The notes under the pieces were generated by a model, which worked only from the letters and a program-made list of their open reading frames with translations, was not told the origin of the DNA and searched no databases. Positions 18,951-29,534 of a stretch of 64,000 bases of DNA are shown here, piece by piece; positions within the stretch are counted from its first letter, which is position 1; every line of letters begins with the position of its first letter. Location of the stretch: assembly GCA_018670825.1 (NCBI GenBank), contig JABHIW010000140.1, positions 17,946-81,945 on the forward strand, given 5' to 3'. A program made the translations under genes and the position numbers. The stretch is from Candidatus Scalindua sp. (lineage in GTDB: Bacteria > Planctomycetota > Brocadiia > Brocadiales > Scalinduaceae).

Positions 18951-20432
18951 CTATTTTACCGGTATTATTTCGGCCCTTCGGTTCAAAGCGCGTCCTTCAG
19001 GTGTATCGTTATCCGCAATTGGTTGTGCATACCCAAGCCCTGTAGTAGTGATTCGTGAAGAATCTATGCCTTTATCAACCAAATAATCCATAATTGCCTG
19101 GGCTCTTTTACCGGAAAGGCCTATATTGTATTTCATTGACCCTATATCGTCAGTATGCCCCTCTATTCTGACTCTCAATCCAGGGTTCTTCTTCAAAATA
19201 TTTTCTATATTATCCAAGTTTGAATTAAACTGTGGTTTGACATCCCATTTTTTATAATCAAATTGTACACCTTTTACAACCCAGCATCCCCTCTCATCAA
19301 CAATAGCACCTGCCGGCGTACCAGGGCACTCATCACTATTGTCATAAACACCGTCGCCGTCACTGTCTATCTGGCTTATTTTTGGACATCCAAATCTATC
19401 TACTTCAACTCCAAAAGGAGTATCAGGACATCTATCATCACTATCCAAAACGCCATCGCCATCACTGTCCTTCTCTATGACTGGACACCCAAAGCTATCT
19501 ACCTCAACTCCAATTGGAGTGCCAGGACAATTATCACTATCATCGTATACCCCATCTCTATCACTGTCCATCCGTTTAACTTTAGGACATCCAAACCTAT
19601 CCACTTCAACTCCAAAAGGAGTATCAGGACATCTATCATCACTATCCAAAACGCCATCGCCATCACTGTCTATATCTATGTTGCTTTCACGTCCTGTATC
19701 AGTTGTAAGAAATACTTGTTTTACAAAACCTACCATCTCTTCTCCGTCCATAGTTTCATCTGCGGATACAGAAAAACCGCATTGGGATTGACTGGCAATT
19801 TCCTCCATAAATACTTTGCCTTTAGGGTCGTTCCCTATCCAAACCGTGTAAAAGCATGTCCTCTCTCCATAGCGGTCTTCAAGGATCCTGACCCTTCCCC
19901 GAGGATCATCTTCCAGGTGTTCACCATCACTTATTAAAATTACAGCATTATCACCTTTAACAGCCCCTATAGATCTATTGACAGCTCTAATGGCACTCCC
20001 GGCAGGGCTGTTACCTTCGGCAGGAAAACTCAGGTCGTTTAAGCTCTGTTCCATACCTGATCTGGAATGAAGAGTTGGCCCATACACAGTCTCTGTCTGT
20101 CTTATTGGTGTCTTGATTCCTCGACCAAATGTCAGTAGAGATCCGTTGATATTCATTTGAGGCATAGTATTATTCATACGTTTTATAAAGTCTTTAGCAA
20201 CGTTAAATTTGGAATCTTCCCCCTCATTTTTATAAGACACACTCATAGATGTTGAAGCGTCAAGTATGATAAAGAAGTTGTCAACCTTCGGCACATATCT
20301 CCCCATTTGAAACTCTTTATCAAGATTTTCAGTACGTTGATTCAACAAAAGCCTTGGCTGAAATTGAAAACAGCCAGCCAGCAACGAAACTGAAACTATT
20401 AAGGAAAAGGCAAATAAACGTTTTCTATTCAT
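18951..20432 (-). CDS. Lipoprotein with VWA, thrombospondin type 3 repeats and OmpA domain
   Basis: An in-frame TTG lies 12 bases upstream, but GAGG sits just before the ATG at 20432, which gives a 493-residue protein with a lipobox LLAGC (Cys21). A von Willebrand A domain follows (about 50-250) with MIDAS DASTSMS. Then come four calcium-binding TSP3 units of the form DSDGDGVLDSDDRCPDTP (about 255-375), and an OmpA C-terminal domain (about 380-493, RIEGHTDDIGS and NRRAEI). It should be anchored to the outer membrane and bind peptidoglycan, with a Ca-stiffened stalk. The VWA domain suggests a protein partner. Two TSP3 units are encoded by identical 68-base blocks (19402-19469, 19603-19670). 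Confidence 0.9.
   Translation of the reverse strand: MNRKRLFAFSLIVSVSLLAGCFQFQPRLLLNQRTENLDKEFQMGRYVPKVDNFFIILDASTSMSVSYKNEGEDSKFNVAKDFIKRMNNTMPQMNINGSLLTFGRGIKTPIRQTETVYGPTLHSRSGMEQSLNDLSFPAEGNSPAGSAIRAVNRSIGAVKGDNAVILISDGEHLEDDPRGRVRILEDRYGERTCFYTVWIGNDPKGKVFMEEIASQSQCGFSVSADETMDGEEMVGFVKQVFLTTDTGRESNIDIDSDGDGVLDSDDRCPDTPFGVEVDRFGCPKVKRMDSDRDGVYDDSDNCPGTPIGVEVDSFGCPVIEKDSDGDGVLDSDDRCPDTPFGVEVDRFGCPKISQIDSDGDGVYDNSDECPGTPAGAIVDERGCWVVKGVQFDYKKWDVKPQFNSNLDNIENILKKNPGLRVRIEGHTDDIGSMKYNIGLSGKRAQAIMDYLVDKGIDSSRITTTGLGYAQPIADNDTPEGRALNRRAEIIPVK
19402..19670. repeat. Identical 68-base blocks inside TSP3 coding region
   Basis: Positions 19402-19469 and 19603-19670 are base-for-base identical, 201 bases apart, in frame, each encoding a TSP3 unit. 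The two intervening units are less alike. Recent duplication or gene conversion is the simplest reading; repeat number may vary between strains. Confidence 0.75.
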
Positions 20433-20559
20433 AGTAGACCTCAAAAAATATTATTCCTGAATCTTCCAGATAATAAAATATAGGGGAAACTTAACGAGTA
20501 TCTTTCCCATAAAACTCGATACTACACCATATCCCTTAATATCAAAGGAGATGTCCAAA

Positions 20560-20700
20560 ATGACTAAGAGGAAAGATAACCCAAGAAACAGGAAAAATCA
20601 AGTTAAAACAACAGATGTTCATTTCATCACAGACATCAATTGTTTTACCGATCTTTTACTGGCGGAGTTGTCCTGTGCCGCGGATGATGTATTTGTATGA
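20560..20700 (+). CDS. Possible small protein with strong ribosome binding site
   Basis: AAGGAG at 20545-20550 precedes an ATG at 20560 and an open frame of 46 codons (MTKRKDNPRNRKN, then a hydrophobic-acidic C-terminus ending DDVFV). The last 45 bases overlap the 3' end of proA on the other strand. The basic N-terminus is plausible, but nothing identifies the protein, and it may be chance. Confidence 0.25.
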   Translation: MTKRKDNPRNRKNQVKTTDVHFITDINCFTDLLLAELSCAADDVFV

Positions 20701-21912
20701 TGTGAGTTCTTTAAGACCCATTGGGCCGCGGGCGTGAAGTTTGTCGGTACTAATGCCAATTTCCGCACCCATTCCGAATTCAAACCCGTCAGTAAAACGT
20801 GTAGAGGCATTGACGTAAACCGCAGCAGAATCAACCTCATTGGTAAATTTCTTAGCATTAGATTTGTCTTCTGTTATTATGGCTTCTGAATGAGAAGAAC
20901 CATAGGCTGAAATATGTTCAATCGCATCATCGATGGAAGAAACAACTTTTACGGAAAGTATCTTTTCTAAATACTCTTCTGACCAGTCCTCTTCAGTTGC
21001 CGGTTCTATCTCAGAAACAATCTTACGGCTTTTTTCACAACCACGCAATTCTACGCCGGCATCCGACATTCCCTTGTAAATATCAGGAAGGAATGATCCT
21101 GATATTTTCTCGTGCACCAACATGGTCTCCATCGCATTGCAAGTACCCGGCCTCTGGAGCTTTGAATTCAGACAGACTCCTCTAGCCATATCAGGATCAG
21201 CAAATTCATCCACATAAACATGGCAAACACCCTTATAATGTTTTATGACCGGGATAGTAGAGTTTTCAACAACGTTTCGTATCAACCCCTCTCCACCTCT
21301 GGGAATGACCAGATCAGCATATTCGTCAGCCTTGAGAAGATATCCAACAGCTTCACGGTCAACAGTTTCAATGACCTGAATAGCATTTTTATCAAAGCCA
21401 ACTTCTTCGAGAGCTGAGCTTATTTGCCTGTAGATGGCAATATTTGAATGTATCGACTCTTTACCACCGCGAAGTATTGTCGCATTGCCTGTTTTCAAAC
21501 AAAGCGATGCTGCGTCAGCGGTAACATTTGGTCGAGATTCATAAATAATGATTATAACACCTATGGGGACTCTGATCTTTTGAATACCAAGGCCATTTGG
21601 GCGGGTAATCTCTTCCATTATCTCACCGACAGGATCACTGAGATTTATGACCTCTCTTATGCCTTCAGCCATAGCGTCTATACGAGGCCCTGTCAATTTC
21701 AATCTGTCTATCATGGCAGAAGACAAGCCGTTTTCTTCCGCTGCTTTTATGTCTTTTTCGTTTTCTGCCATCAGCATCTCTTTACTATTAATGAGATTGA
21801 GCGCCATTTGTTCCAGTGCGGCATTCTTTGCTGACGTATCGGCAATGGCAGTCTTGCGCGATGCTTTTTTTGCGCCTCTAACAATTTTATCTACATAAGC
21901 TTTAACGTTCAT
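20656..21912 (-). CDS. proA: Gamma-glutamyl phosphate reductase
   Basis: NADPH-dependent reduction of glutamyl-5-phosphate to the semialdehyde in proline synthesis. The 418-residue length is typical. Motifs include IIIYESRPNVTADA, LKTGNATILRGGKE, VIPRGGEGLI and the catalytic cysteine in RPGTCNAMET. The C-terminal RGPMGLKELTSYKY is conserved. proB is not adjacent. The start overlaps the upstream FtsB-like gene by 11 bases. Confidence 0.96.
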   Translation of the reverse strand: MNVKAYVDKIVRGAKKASRKTAIADTSAKNAALEQMALNLINSKEMLMAENEKDIKAAEENGLSSAMIDRLKLTGPRIDAMAEGIREVINLSDPVGEIMEEITRPNGLGIQKIRVPIGVIIIIYESRPNVTADAASLCLKTGNATILRGGKESIHSNIAIYRQISSALEEVGFDKNAIQVIETVDREAVGYLLKADEYADLVIPRGGEGLIRNVVENSTIPVIKHYKGVCHVYVDEFADPDMARGVCLNSKLQRPGTCNAMETMLVHEKISGSFLPDIYKGMSDAGVELRGCEKSRKIVSEIEPATEEDWSEEYLEKILSVKVVSSIDDAIEHISAYGSSHSEAIITEDKSNAKKFTNEVDSAAVYVNASTRFTDGFEFGMGAEIGISTDKLHARGPMGLKELTSYKYIIRGTGQLRQ

Positions 21913-22333
21913 ATTTATAAGTGAGCAGTAAAAACAGTGTGGCGATCACTATCATGCCTAAAGGCACTTGCCACGGAAAAGGACCTTCGAATAGGAATGC
22001 TTCCAGACCTCCAGACTCCGTCGGCCTCTCGGCCTTGTCATTCTCTGGTTCTGAAATATTAAATTTATATTTTTTGTAAGTGATCTCTCCTTCTTTAGTA
22101 TATCCATAATTATCCCTGGCTTCTCTCTCGACTTGTATCGGATCGCTTACGAGTGCTTTATTTTCTTTTTTGAGTCTATCGTTTATTCCCCTTAAAGAAT
22201 CAACTTTTTCTGTAAGCACCCTTTGCTTTACTTCGAGGGCCATCCTCTCCTCTCTTTTTTGAGTAACGATAACAGAAAAAACAATTATTATCGAGATTAC
22301 TACAGAGAAAGTAAAAAGGAAACGCCTTAGCAT
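21902..22333 (-). CDS. FtsB/DivIC-like septum-formation protein with extra C-terminal TM
   Basis: A 143-residue protein with an N-terminal TM (about 5-24), a coiled coil (about 28-65, VLTEKVDSLRGINDRLKKEN), and the DPIQVEREARDNYGYTKEGE motif typical of FtsB/DivIC. A charged linker then leads to a second hydrophobic segment (about 118-138) that FtsB normally lacks. Probably a divisome subunit. It overlaps proA and follows eno by 69 bases; eno-ftsB adjacency is common in bacteria. Confidence 0.8.
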   Translation of the reverse strand: MLRRFLFTFSVVISIIIVFSVIVTQKREERMALEVKQRVLTEKVDSLRGINDRLKKENKALVSDPIQVEREARDNYGYTKEGEITYKKYKFNISEPENDKAERPTESGGLEAFLFEGPFPWQVPLGMIVIATLFLLLTYKYER

Positions 22334-22402
22334 AATTCTTTAATTTCAACAGATAATAGGAGGCAAATATCTAACAATTATTCAAACGGAAAGGTAAGTA
22401 AG

Positions 22403-24155
<1,753 letters not shown>

Positions 24156-24365
24156 ATGCTCATACTAACAAGAAGGTTAGGTGAAAGCATCATAATTGAA
24201 GATAATATCAAGATAACTGTTATAGATATTAATAAACAGCAAATCAAATTGGGGATTGATGCGCCAAAGCACATCACTATTAACAGAGAAGAAATCGCCA
24301 AAAAAGTTATTGATGGAAATCAATTATTGCCTGCTTCAACGACAGTCAAAACTACAAAAAAATAA
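24156..24365 (+). CDS. csrA: Carbon storage regulator CsrA
   Basis: A 69-residue RNA-binding protein with the canonical start MLILTRRLGESIII, the central KITVIDINKQQIKLGIDAP, and IxREEI. It binds GGA motifs in mRNA leaders and controls translation, classically of glycogen genes, which lie 5-20 kb away here. AAGGAAG precedes the ATG. No flagellar genes or fliW are nearby. Confidence 0.95.
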   Translation: MLILTRRLGESIIIEDNIKITVIDINKQQIKLGIDAPKHITINREEIAKKVIDGNQLLPASTTVKTTKK

Positions 24366-24506
24366 TATTATTTACTACTAATAATTGATCGGTTTGTGCG
24401 TGTACACGCTGGACTCTCAGCCTGAATGACATATCTGGTTCGTTAGAACTGACTCGCCCGGGAAGGGGAAGGAACAGAAAACCTGCAACTACGGCAAAAT
24501 ACACCT

Positions 24507-25697
24507 CTACTGCAATCTTTCTACACCTAAAAGGATCGCCATTTTCAAGAAGGCCCTGCCAAGAAACGAACGCTTCATCTCAATCGCCTTGTAATTGCAA
24601 ACCTCGTCGCAACAAAAGCAGCCAATACATTTATCCTCATCGACTATTACTTTACCATCTGGAGCCGACATTGCTTTCGCCGGACAATTCCTGATACACT
24701 CGTAACATCTCGTACAATTTGGTTCATACACGGTAGAAACACAGGAGCAGCTATTATCAAACATTTTTGCAAGCAGAAAGTCTGGAATATAGTTAGACGC
24801 AAAATCCTGTGCAGAGCTGGAAGGTTTTTTAAAATCAGCGACAGTTACCTTGCTGATCTCCTCACCTGAAACATCAATCTCACTCATGTCCGCAGTTCCC
24901 AGCTTTCTATCATGTGCATACTTAATGATAGGTACTTTCATAGGTTCAAAACCGATTACGGAACTGGCCACAGCATCCAACGCGACACCATCATAACCGG
25001 CAATTATTAACCCTACCTTTCTCGGATCTCCGGCGTTAGGACCGTTACCTTCCATTCCAATTACTGCATCCATTACCGTAATATGTGGTTGCACCATCTC
25101 AAAAACATCAACTAATGCCTGGGCCATTGATCTATTCTTTGGCGCCAGCAAATGTACATTTTTCTTTCCATTTGCCGGTATGGAGCCAAACATATTCTTA
25201 ATTGCTCCTGTATATCTTGTCAGACCGTGTGTTTTCAGTTTTGGAACATTCACTACAATATCTACTGATTTAACGGTCTTTGCGATCTTGAAATTTTTTA
25301 AGATCACTGCATTATTATTTGTTATGTCAAGGGCGTCATCTTTATCAAAGTTTACAATTATTGCGCCAGTATCTTCCGCTATCTTGTCTATCTGTGTAAC
25401 CCTGAATGCTTTGTCCGTTGAACCAGTCCTTAAGCTGCCACAAGAATCTCCAATATAGACCTCGCAACCATAATCTCCCTTAAATATGTCAACAAGCGCC
25501 CTGATAACGACAGGATGTGTATTAACCGCCCTCTCCGGCCCTAGTGAGGCTGAAAGAAGGTTTAGTTTTAACAACACCTTCATCCCCGGCCTTACAATGG
25601 TTTCAATATTACCTATCAGACTTAAACATTTTTTCACTGCTGTGCTGACTTTTTCTAATTCGTAGTTATCACAACGTGAAATTGCAACTGTTGTCAT
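24507..25697 (-). CDS. DUF362 protein with two 4Fe-4S clusters
   Basis: A 396-residue protein: DUF362 domain (about 30-240, NVPKLKTHGLTRYTGAIKN and VMDAVIGMEGNGPNAG) followed by a C-terminal bacterial ferredoxin domain with CTRCYECIRNCP and CIGCFCCDEVC (about 330-380), enough cysteines for two 4Fe-4S clusters. Such proteins are common in anaerobes and are thought to take part in electron transfer; the partner is unknown. It is followed downstream only by csrA in convergent orientation. Confidence 0.9.
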   Translation of the reverse strand: MTTVAISRCDNYELEKVSTAVKKCLSLIGNIETIVRPGMKVLLKLNLLSASLGPERAVNTHPVVIRALVDIFKGDYGCEVYIGDSCGSLRTGSTDKAFRVTQIDKIAEDTGAIIVNFDKDDALDITNNNAVILKNFKIAKTVKSVDIVVNVPKLKTHGLTRYTGAIKNMFGSIPANGKKNVHLLAPKNRSMAQALVDVFEMVQPHITVMDAVIGMEGNGPNAGDPRKVGLIIAGYDGVALDAVASSVIGFEPMKVPIIKYAHDRKLGTADMSEIDVSGEEISKVTVADFKKPSSSAQDFASNYIPDFLLAKMFDNSCSCVSTVYEPNCTRCYECIRNCPAKAMSAPDGKVIVDEDKCIGCFCCDEVCNYKAIEMKRSFLGRAFLKMAILLGVERLQ

Positions 25698-25874
25698 TAT
25701 TTACACCTTAAGAAGTTATTAGTGTTTTTATTAAATGTTAAAACCTTCATTCCGGTTGCCTCTTCGATCCTCTATAGCTACTCAAATGAGGAACTTGGAT
25801 GATGTCAGGAAATTCACATATTTTTCCACTGAAGCGTGGATCCGTATCTGGTATGGATAATTACCGTACATTCA

Positions 25875-26378
25875 CTAGATTTCTTTTACCATTTCTTCAA
25901 GTGGTTTTCGAAATGTTGGTTCCGGAATAACCTCCGGATAACCCAGGGGTGTTAAGATCAAGGGCTCCAAATTATCAGGTATGTTTAATGCATCTCTTAC
26001 TACCTCTGGCTTAAAAGCTGCTATCCAACAGGTACCAAGTCCTTCAGCAGAAGCGGCAAGTATCAAATGGTCCATTGCTATTGCCACATCAACATCAACG
26101 TAGGCCTTCCCATCATTTCGCTTCCATGCAGTGCCAGGTGATGCACACGCACATATAATTACCGGTGCTGTATAAAACCATTCCTGTGAATAAGCATCTT
26201 TTAATTTGTATTTAACCTGTTCATTTTTAACTACGATAAGCGAAAATGGCTGCCTATTGGCAGCCGTTGGTGCAAGCCGTGCAGCGTTAAGAATTCTATC
26301 AAGTTTATCGTTTTCCACCGGATCCTTTTTATACGCCCTTATGCTTCTTCTTAAATTTATGGTTTCATAAAAGTCCAT
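25875..26378 (-). CDS. Nitroreductase-family flavoprotein
   Basis: A 167-residue FMN-binding protein with INLRRSIRAYKKDPV at the start, ARLAPTAANRQPF (FMN phosphate contact), and the GTCWIAAF and PLGYPE motifs near the C-terminus. Family members reduce nitro compounds, quinones or other substrates with NAD(P)H. The substrate is not predictable. Reads in the same direction as the DUF362 gene, with a 177-base gap. Confidence 0.9.
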   Translation of the reverse strand: MDFYETINLRRSIRAYKKDPVENDKLDRILNAARLAPTAANRQPFSLIVVKNEQVKYKLKDAYSQEWFYTAPVIICACASPGTAWKRNDGKAYVDVDVAIAMDHLILAASAEGLGTCWIAAFKPEVVRDALNIPDNLEPLILTPLGYPEVIPEPTFRKPLEEMVKEI

Positions 26379-26529
26379 TTTTGATATTCCTTATATTTTA
26401 TTGTCAATTTCTTGAAAATATCAGCTTTGCCGTTATTGTATACACGACCACCTCAACCTCAACGGTGACAATCAAATTCTCACTGCTAAATACTTGATGT
26501 CAGGACAATTCTATCAAATCTGAATTTCT

Positions 26530-26558
26530 TTGACAAGAAAATTGCATGTTGATAAAAT
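26530..26558 (+). promoter_or_regulatory. Promoter for the ispH-ubiA fusion gene
   Basis: A perfect TTGACA (26530-26535) and TAAAAT (26553-26558) are 17 bases apart, giving a leader of about 100 nt. Confidence 0.65.
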
Positions 26559-26665
26559 CACTTTCATGGTAACGTGGTTAAGGTGGGTAAGGTCTGCCAG
26601 AGCATACAGTTTGGCATGAACTGCCAGACAATCACTCAATTATATAAACAAAAAATAGATAAAAA

Positions 26666-28411
26666 ATGCGAGTTATAGTAGCGAAAAAAGCTGGCTTTTG
26701 TATGGGTGTACGTAAGGCAATGGACAACGCATTGGATGCCGCTAATAAAGTTGGAAGCGATGATAGCACTGTCTATACAGAAGGACCGTTGATACATAAT
26801 CCCCAGGTACTGGAAAAGCTGGAAAAGCAGGGAATCAGAGCTCTCAAGGAAGACACGGATTTGTCAAATAGCACGGTAGTCATCAGGGCTCATGGTATTA
26901 CACCCAAGAGAAGACAGGAGCTAGAAGCATCAGGCGCTGAGATCAGTGATGCAACTTGTCCTCGCGTTAAACGGGTACAATCAATTATCGAAGAAAACAC
27001 AAAGGAAGGATATTCTACCATAATAGTGGGTGATGAAGGGCATGCTGAAGTAGTTGGATTACTTGGGTATACTGATGGAAATGGATATGTAATCTCTTCT
27101 CCTGAGGAAGTATCAGAATTGCCTGATATGGAAAAAATTTGTATTGTTGCCCAGACTACTCAGGACATGAATACTTTTGCAGCAATAGCAGAGAAACTAA
27201 AACAGAGATATGAAAATCACAGGGTATTTGACACAATATGCAGCTCTACATCAAGGCGACAGGAGGAGGTAATCAGCCTAAGCGAAGAGGTTGATGCAAT
27301 AGTTGTGGTTGGTGGAAGAGGCAGTGCAAATACAAACAGACTTGTTCAAATTTCTGAAAAGAGAGGTATGCCAACATTCCTCGTAGAGACTGAACAGGAA
27401 CTGAATTTAAAGAAGCTTGCAGATTATGGTGTAATTGGTGTAACAGCCGGCGCTTCAACCCCTAACTGGCTACTCCAGAGGGTTGTCGACAAAGTACAGA
27501 ATTATCAAGGTAAAAAAATCAAAAAGATGCAATTGTTTACTGAAAAAGCGATTACAATCTTAATAGGCAGTTTCATGTATATTGGAATTGGAGCAGCAAG
27601 TTTCAGCTACTCAAGCTCCGTCCTACTTGGTATAAATCCCAGGATTAAATTCTGTACAATTGCAACACTATTTTTGTTTTCAATGTATGTTTTAAACTAT
27701 TTTGCCAATAAAGAGGCTGCAGCCTTGAGTGAACCATCCAGAGCAAAATTATACGAAAGACATCAAGGTGTTTTCAAAATTCTCGGCATTGTAGCAGCTA
27801 TCTTATCTTCAGTTTTGGCGTATACGGTTAACATAGATGCATTTTTCTGTGTATTTTTTGCATCCTTATTCGGAATAGCGTACCGGGTCTATATAATTCC
27901 AAAGAAGCTTACCAGCATTATCAGGTATCGAAGTTTAGCACAAATCCCTGGTTCGAAAGAGGTGTTTATAAGTATAGCCTGGGCTGTTAGTACAGGTTTA
28001 ATTCCGTTCTTAGGATCACCGGAATCATCTTTGCCATCGCTTCCTGTTGTACTGGCGTTTACTTTCAGTATGGTTTTTGTAAGGACAGTATTGCTTGATG
28101 TAAGGGACGTTCAAGGTGACCGAATAGTTGGTAAGGAAACAATACCGATAGCAATAGGAAAAACCAATACTAAGGCAATGCTCGTTGTGATATCAATATT
28201 ACTGACAATACTATTAATTGCCAGCCCTAAAATTGGCTGGACTTCCGGATTTTCCTATTATCTCCTTCCATGTGTTGCGTACGCATGCGGGTATTTGTAT
28301 CTCTATCACAAGCGCCTTATACCCAGTGATCTAGCCTGTGAAATTATTACCGATTTTAATTTTATTCTTGCAGGTATAATGGTAGCGATCTGGCACCTTT
28401 TTTTAATTTGA
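26666..28411 (+). CDS. ispH: IspH-UbiA fusion: HMBPP reductase joined to a prenyltransferase-like membrane domain
   Basis: Residues 1 to about 280 are a full IspH, the last enzyme of the MEP isoprenoid pathway, with cluster cysteines Cys12 (GFCMGVRKA), Cys98 (DATCPRVK) and Cys192 (DTICSSTS) and the conserved VIRAHGI, GHAEVVG and TAGASTP. From about 290 to 581 it continues in frame into a membrane domain with 8-9 hydrophobic segments like UbiA prenyltransferases. The second Asp motif DVRDVQGDR (Asp478, Asp481, Asp485) and the following GKETIPIAIG are intact. The first motif, normally NDxxDxxxD, reads NYFANKEAA from Asn344 and lacks its aspartates. The fusion suggests coupled isoprenoid supply and use. 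The DUF502 gene follows 123 bases later. Confidence 0.92.
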   Translation: MRVIVAKKAGFCMGVRKAMDNALDAANKVGSDDSTVYTEGPLIHNPQVLEKLEKQGIRALKEDTDLSNSTVVIRAHGITPKRRQELEASGAEISDATCPRVKRVQSIIEENTKEGYSTIIVGDEGHAEVVGLLGYTDGNGYVISSPEEVSELPDMEKICIVAQTTQDMNTFAAIAEKLKQRYENHRVFDTICSSTSRRQEEVISLSEEVDAIVVVGGRGSANTNRLVQISEKRGMPTFLVETEQELNLKKLADYGVIGVTAGASTPNWLLQRVVDKVQNYQGKKIKKMQLFTEKAITILIGSFMYIGIGAASFSYSSSVLLGINPRIKFCTIATLFLFSMYVLNYFANKEAAALSEPSRAKLYERHQGVFKILGIVAAILSSVLAYTVNIDAFFCVFFASLFGIAYRVYIIPKKLTSIIRYRSLAQIPGSKEVFISIAWAVSTGLIPFLGSPESSLPSLPVVLAFTFSMVFVRTVLLDVRDVQGDRIVGKETIPIAIGKTNTKAMLVVISILLTILLIASPKIGWTSGFSYYLLPCVAYACGYLYLYHKRLIPSDLACEIITDFNFILAGIMVAIWHLFLI

Positions 28412-28422
28412 TTTATCAAGCT

Positions 28423-28460
28423 AGATTCTTCATTCCGCTTCGCTATATCCAGAACGACAT
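28423..28460. repeat. Dispersed repeat fragment (agattcttcattc type)
   Basis: The stretch from agattcttcattccgc to agaacgacat matches one arm of the repeats at 259-340 and 4980-5058. It is followed by a GC-rich half-palindrome. Confidence 0.5.
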
Positions 28461-28534
28461 TCCCGTTCGGCAAGCGGGGAGGAAATATCTTAACTTTGAA
28501 TTTCCTCGCCAAACTATTTTAAGGTTATCTATTT

Positions 28535-29230
28535 ATGAAATCAAAAATGAAGTCAGGAAAGCTTTACACTGTTGGTTTTAAGAAGAGCACCAGAAGGAAA
28601 ATGATTGCAGGCCTCCTTGTTGTTTTGCCAATCTTTGTTACATTTTTTGTAATAAAATTCTTATTTACCATGATTGGAGGAATCCTCTCTCCTGTAGTGG
28701 TTAGAGCCGTCGGTTCTTTCGGGTTTTCTCCAAATAGCAAGATTGATGAGTTTATCATAACTGCAGTAGCGTTTATACTCACATTTGTAGCGCTTTATTT
28801 TATAGGTGTGGTAGCTACAAACTTTCTTGGAAAGTTTATCATACGTTTTTATGAATCGATATTGCACAATGTCCCTGTTATAAAGAATGTATACACATCG
28901 TCAAAAAAACTGCTTGAAATTATAAGTCTTCCAACTACACAATCTTTTAAACGTGTAGTTATAGTTGAATATCCAAGAGTTGGAATGAAGGCATTCGCAT
29001 TTGTCACAGGTGGCTTAAAGACAAAAGACGGAGCAGTACTATCCAGTATATTTATCCCAACAACACCTAATCCCACTTCAGGTTTCTTGATTTATCTTCC
29101 TGAGCAAGATATAGAAGAAACTGACCTGAGTATTGAAGAGGGAATGAAACTAATTGTTTCAGGTGGGATATTAGTACCGGACAGAATGGATCTAACTACT
29201 GACACACAAACAAGTGAAGCACATGAGTAG
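28535..29230 (+). CDS. DUF502 family membrane protein
   Basis: A 231-residue protein with a short N-terminal segment, two TMs (about 22-45 and 68-95), and the DUF502 core: YESILHNVPVIKNVYTSSKK, VVIVEYPRVGMKAFAFVTG and FIPTTPNPTSGFLIYLPEQD. The family is widespread and linked by similarity to plant COV proteins of membrane trafficking; its bacterial role is unknown. An alternative start at the second Met (residue 5) is possible. Confidence 0.88.
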   Translation: MKSKMKSGKLYTVGFKKSTRRKMIAGLLVVLPIFVTFFVIKFLFTMIGGILSPVVVRAVGSFGFSPNSKIDEFIITAVAFILTFVALYFIGVVATNFLGKFIIRFYESILHNVPVIKNVYTSSKKLLEIISLPTTQSFKRVVIVEYPRVGMKAFAFVTGGLKTKDGAVLSSIFIPTTPNPTSGFLIYLPEQDIEETDLSIEEGMKLIVSGGILVPDRMDLTTDTQTSEAHE

Positions 29231-29534
29231 TTGACACGCTAAATGTGTAAGTTTTGAATTCTACAACTTCCACAAATACTATTTTTTTATCTGCATCATA
29301 TTGTTGCACAATAGCATTACGGGTTGTTTAGAGAAAATTAATGTCCGGGGAGTATATGGATGAGTTAGCGGATCGTGATGAGTTTGAACATATATCTCCC
29401 GCTGGAGAGACTGTCCTAGATCCTTCCGATAGCCTCCCAGTTTTCAACATGTTGGATCCATCGAATTAAGCATTCTCACTCATTGGTTCCAGCGCTAGAA
29501 TATACTTTTATTACAAAGCACTTCCTAGGCTTTT
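29231..29534. other. Spacer, possibly with a 42-codon frame
   Basis: Convergent spacer between DUF502 and glgC. An open frame from ATG at 29341 to a stop ending at 29469 encodes an acidic 42-residue peptide (MSGEYMDELADRDEFEHI start) without a ribosome binding site. I do not call it a gene. Confidence 0.4.

Noticed and set aside
19263..19937. Long plus-strand frames opposite the TSP3 lipoprotein
   Set aside because: Shadow of the repeated, biased codons of the minus-strand gene.
29341..29469. 42-codon acidic frame between DUF502 and glgC
   Set aside because: Has ATG and stop but no ribosome binding site or recognisable motif; noted only in the spacer entry.
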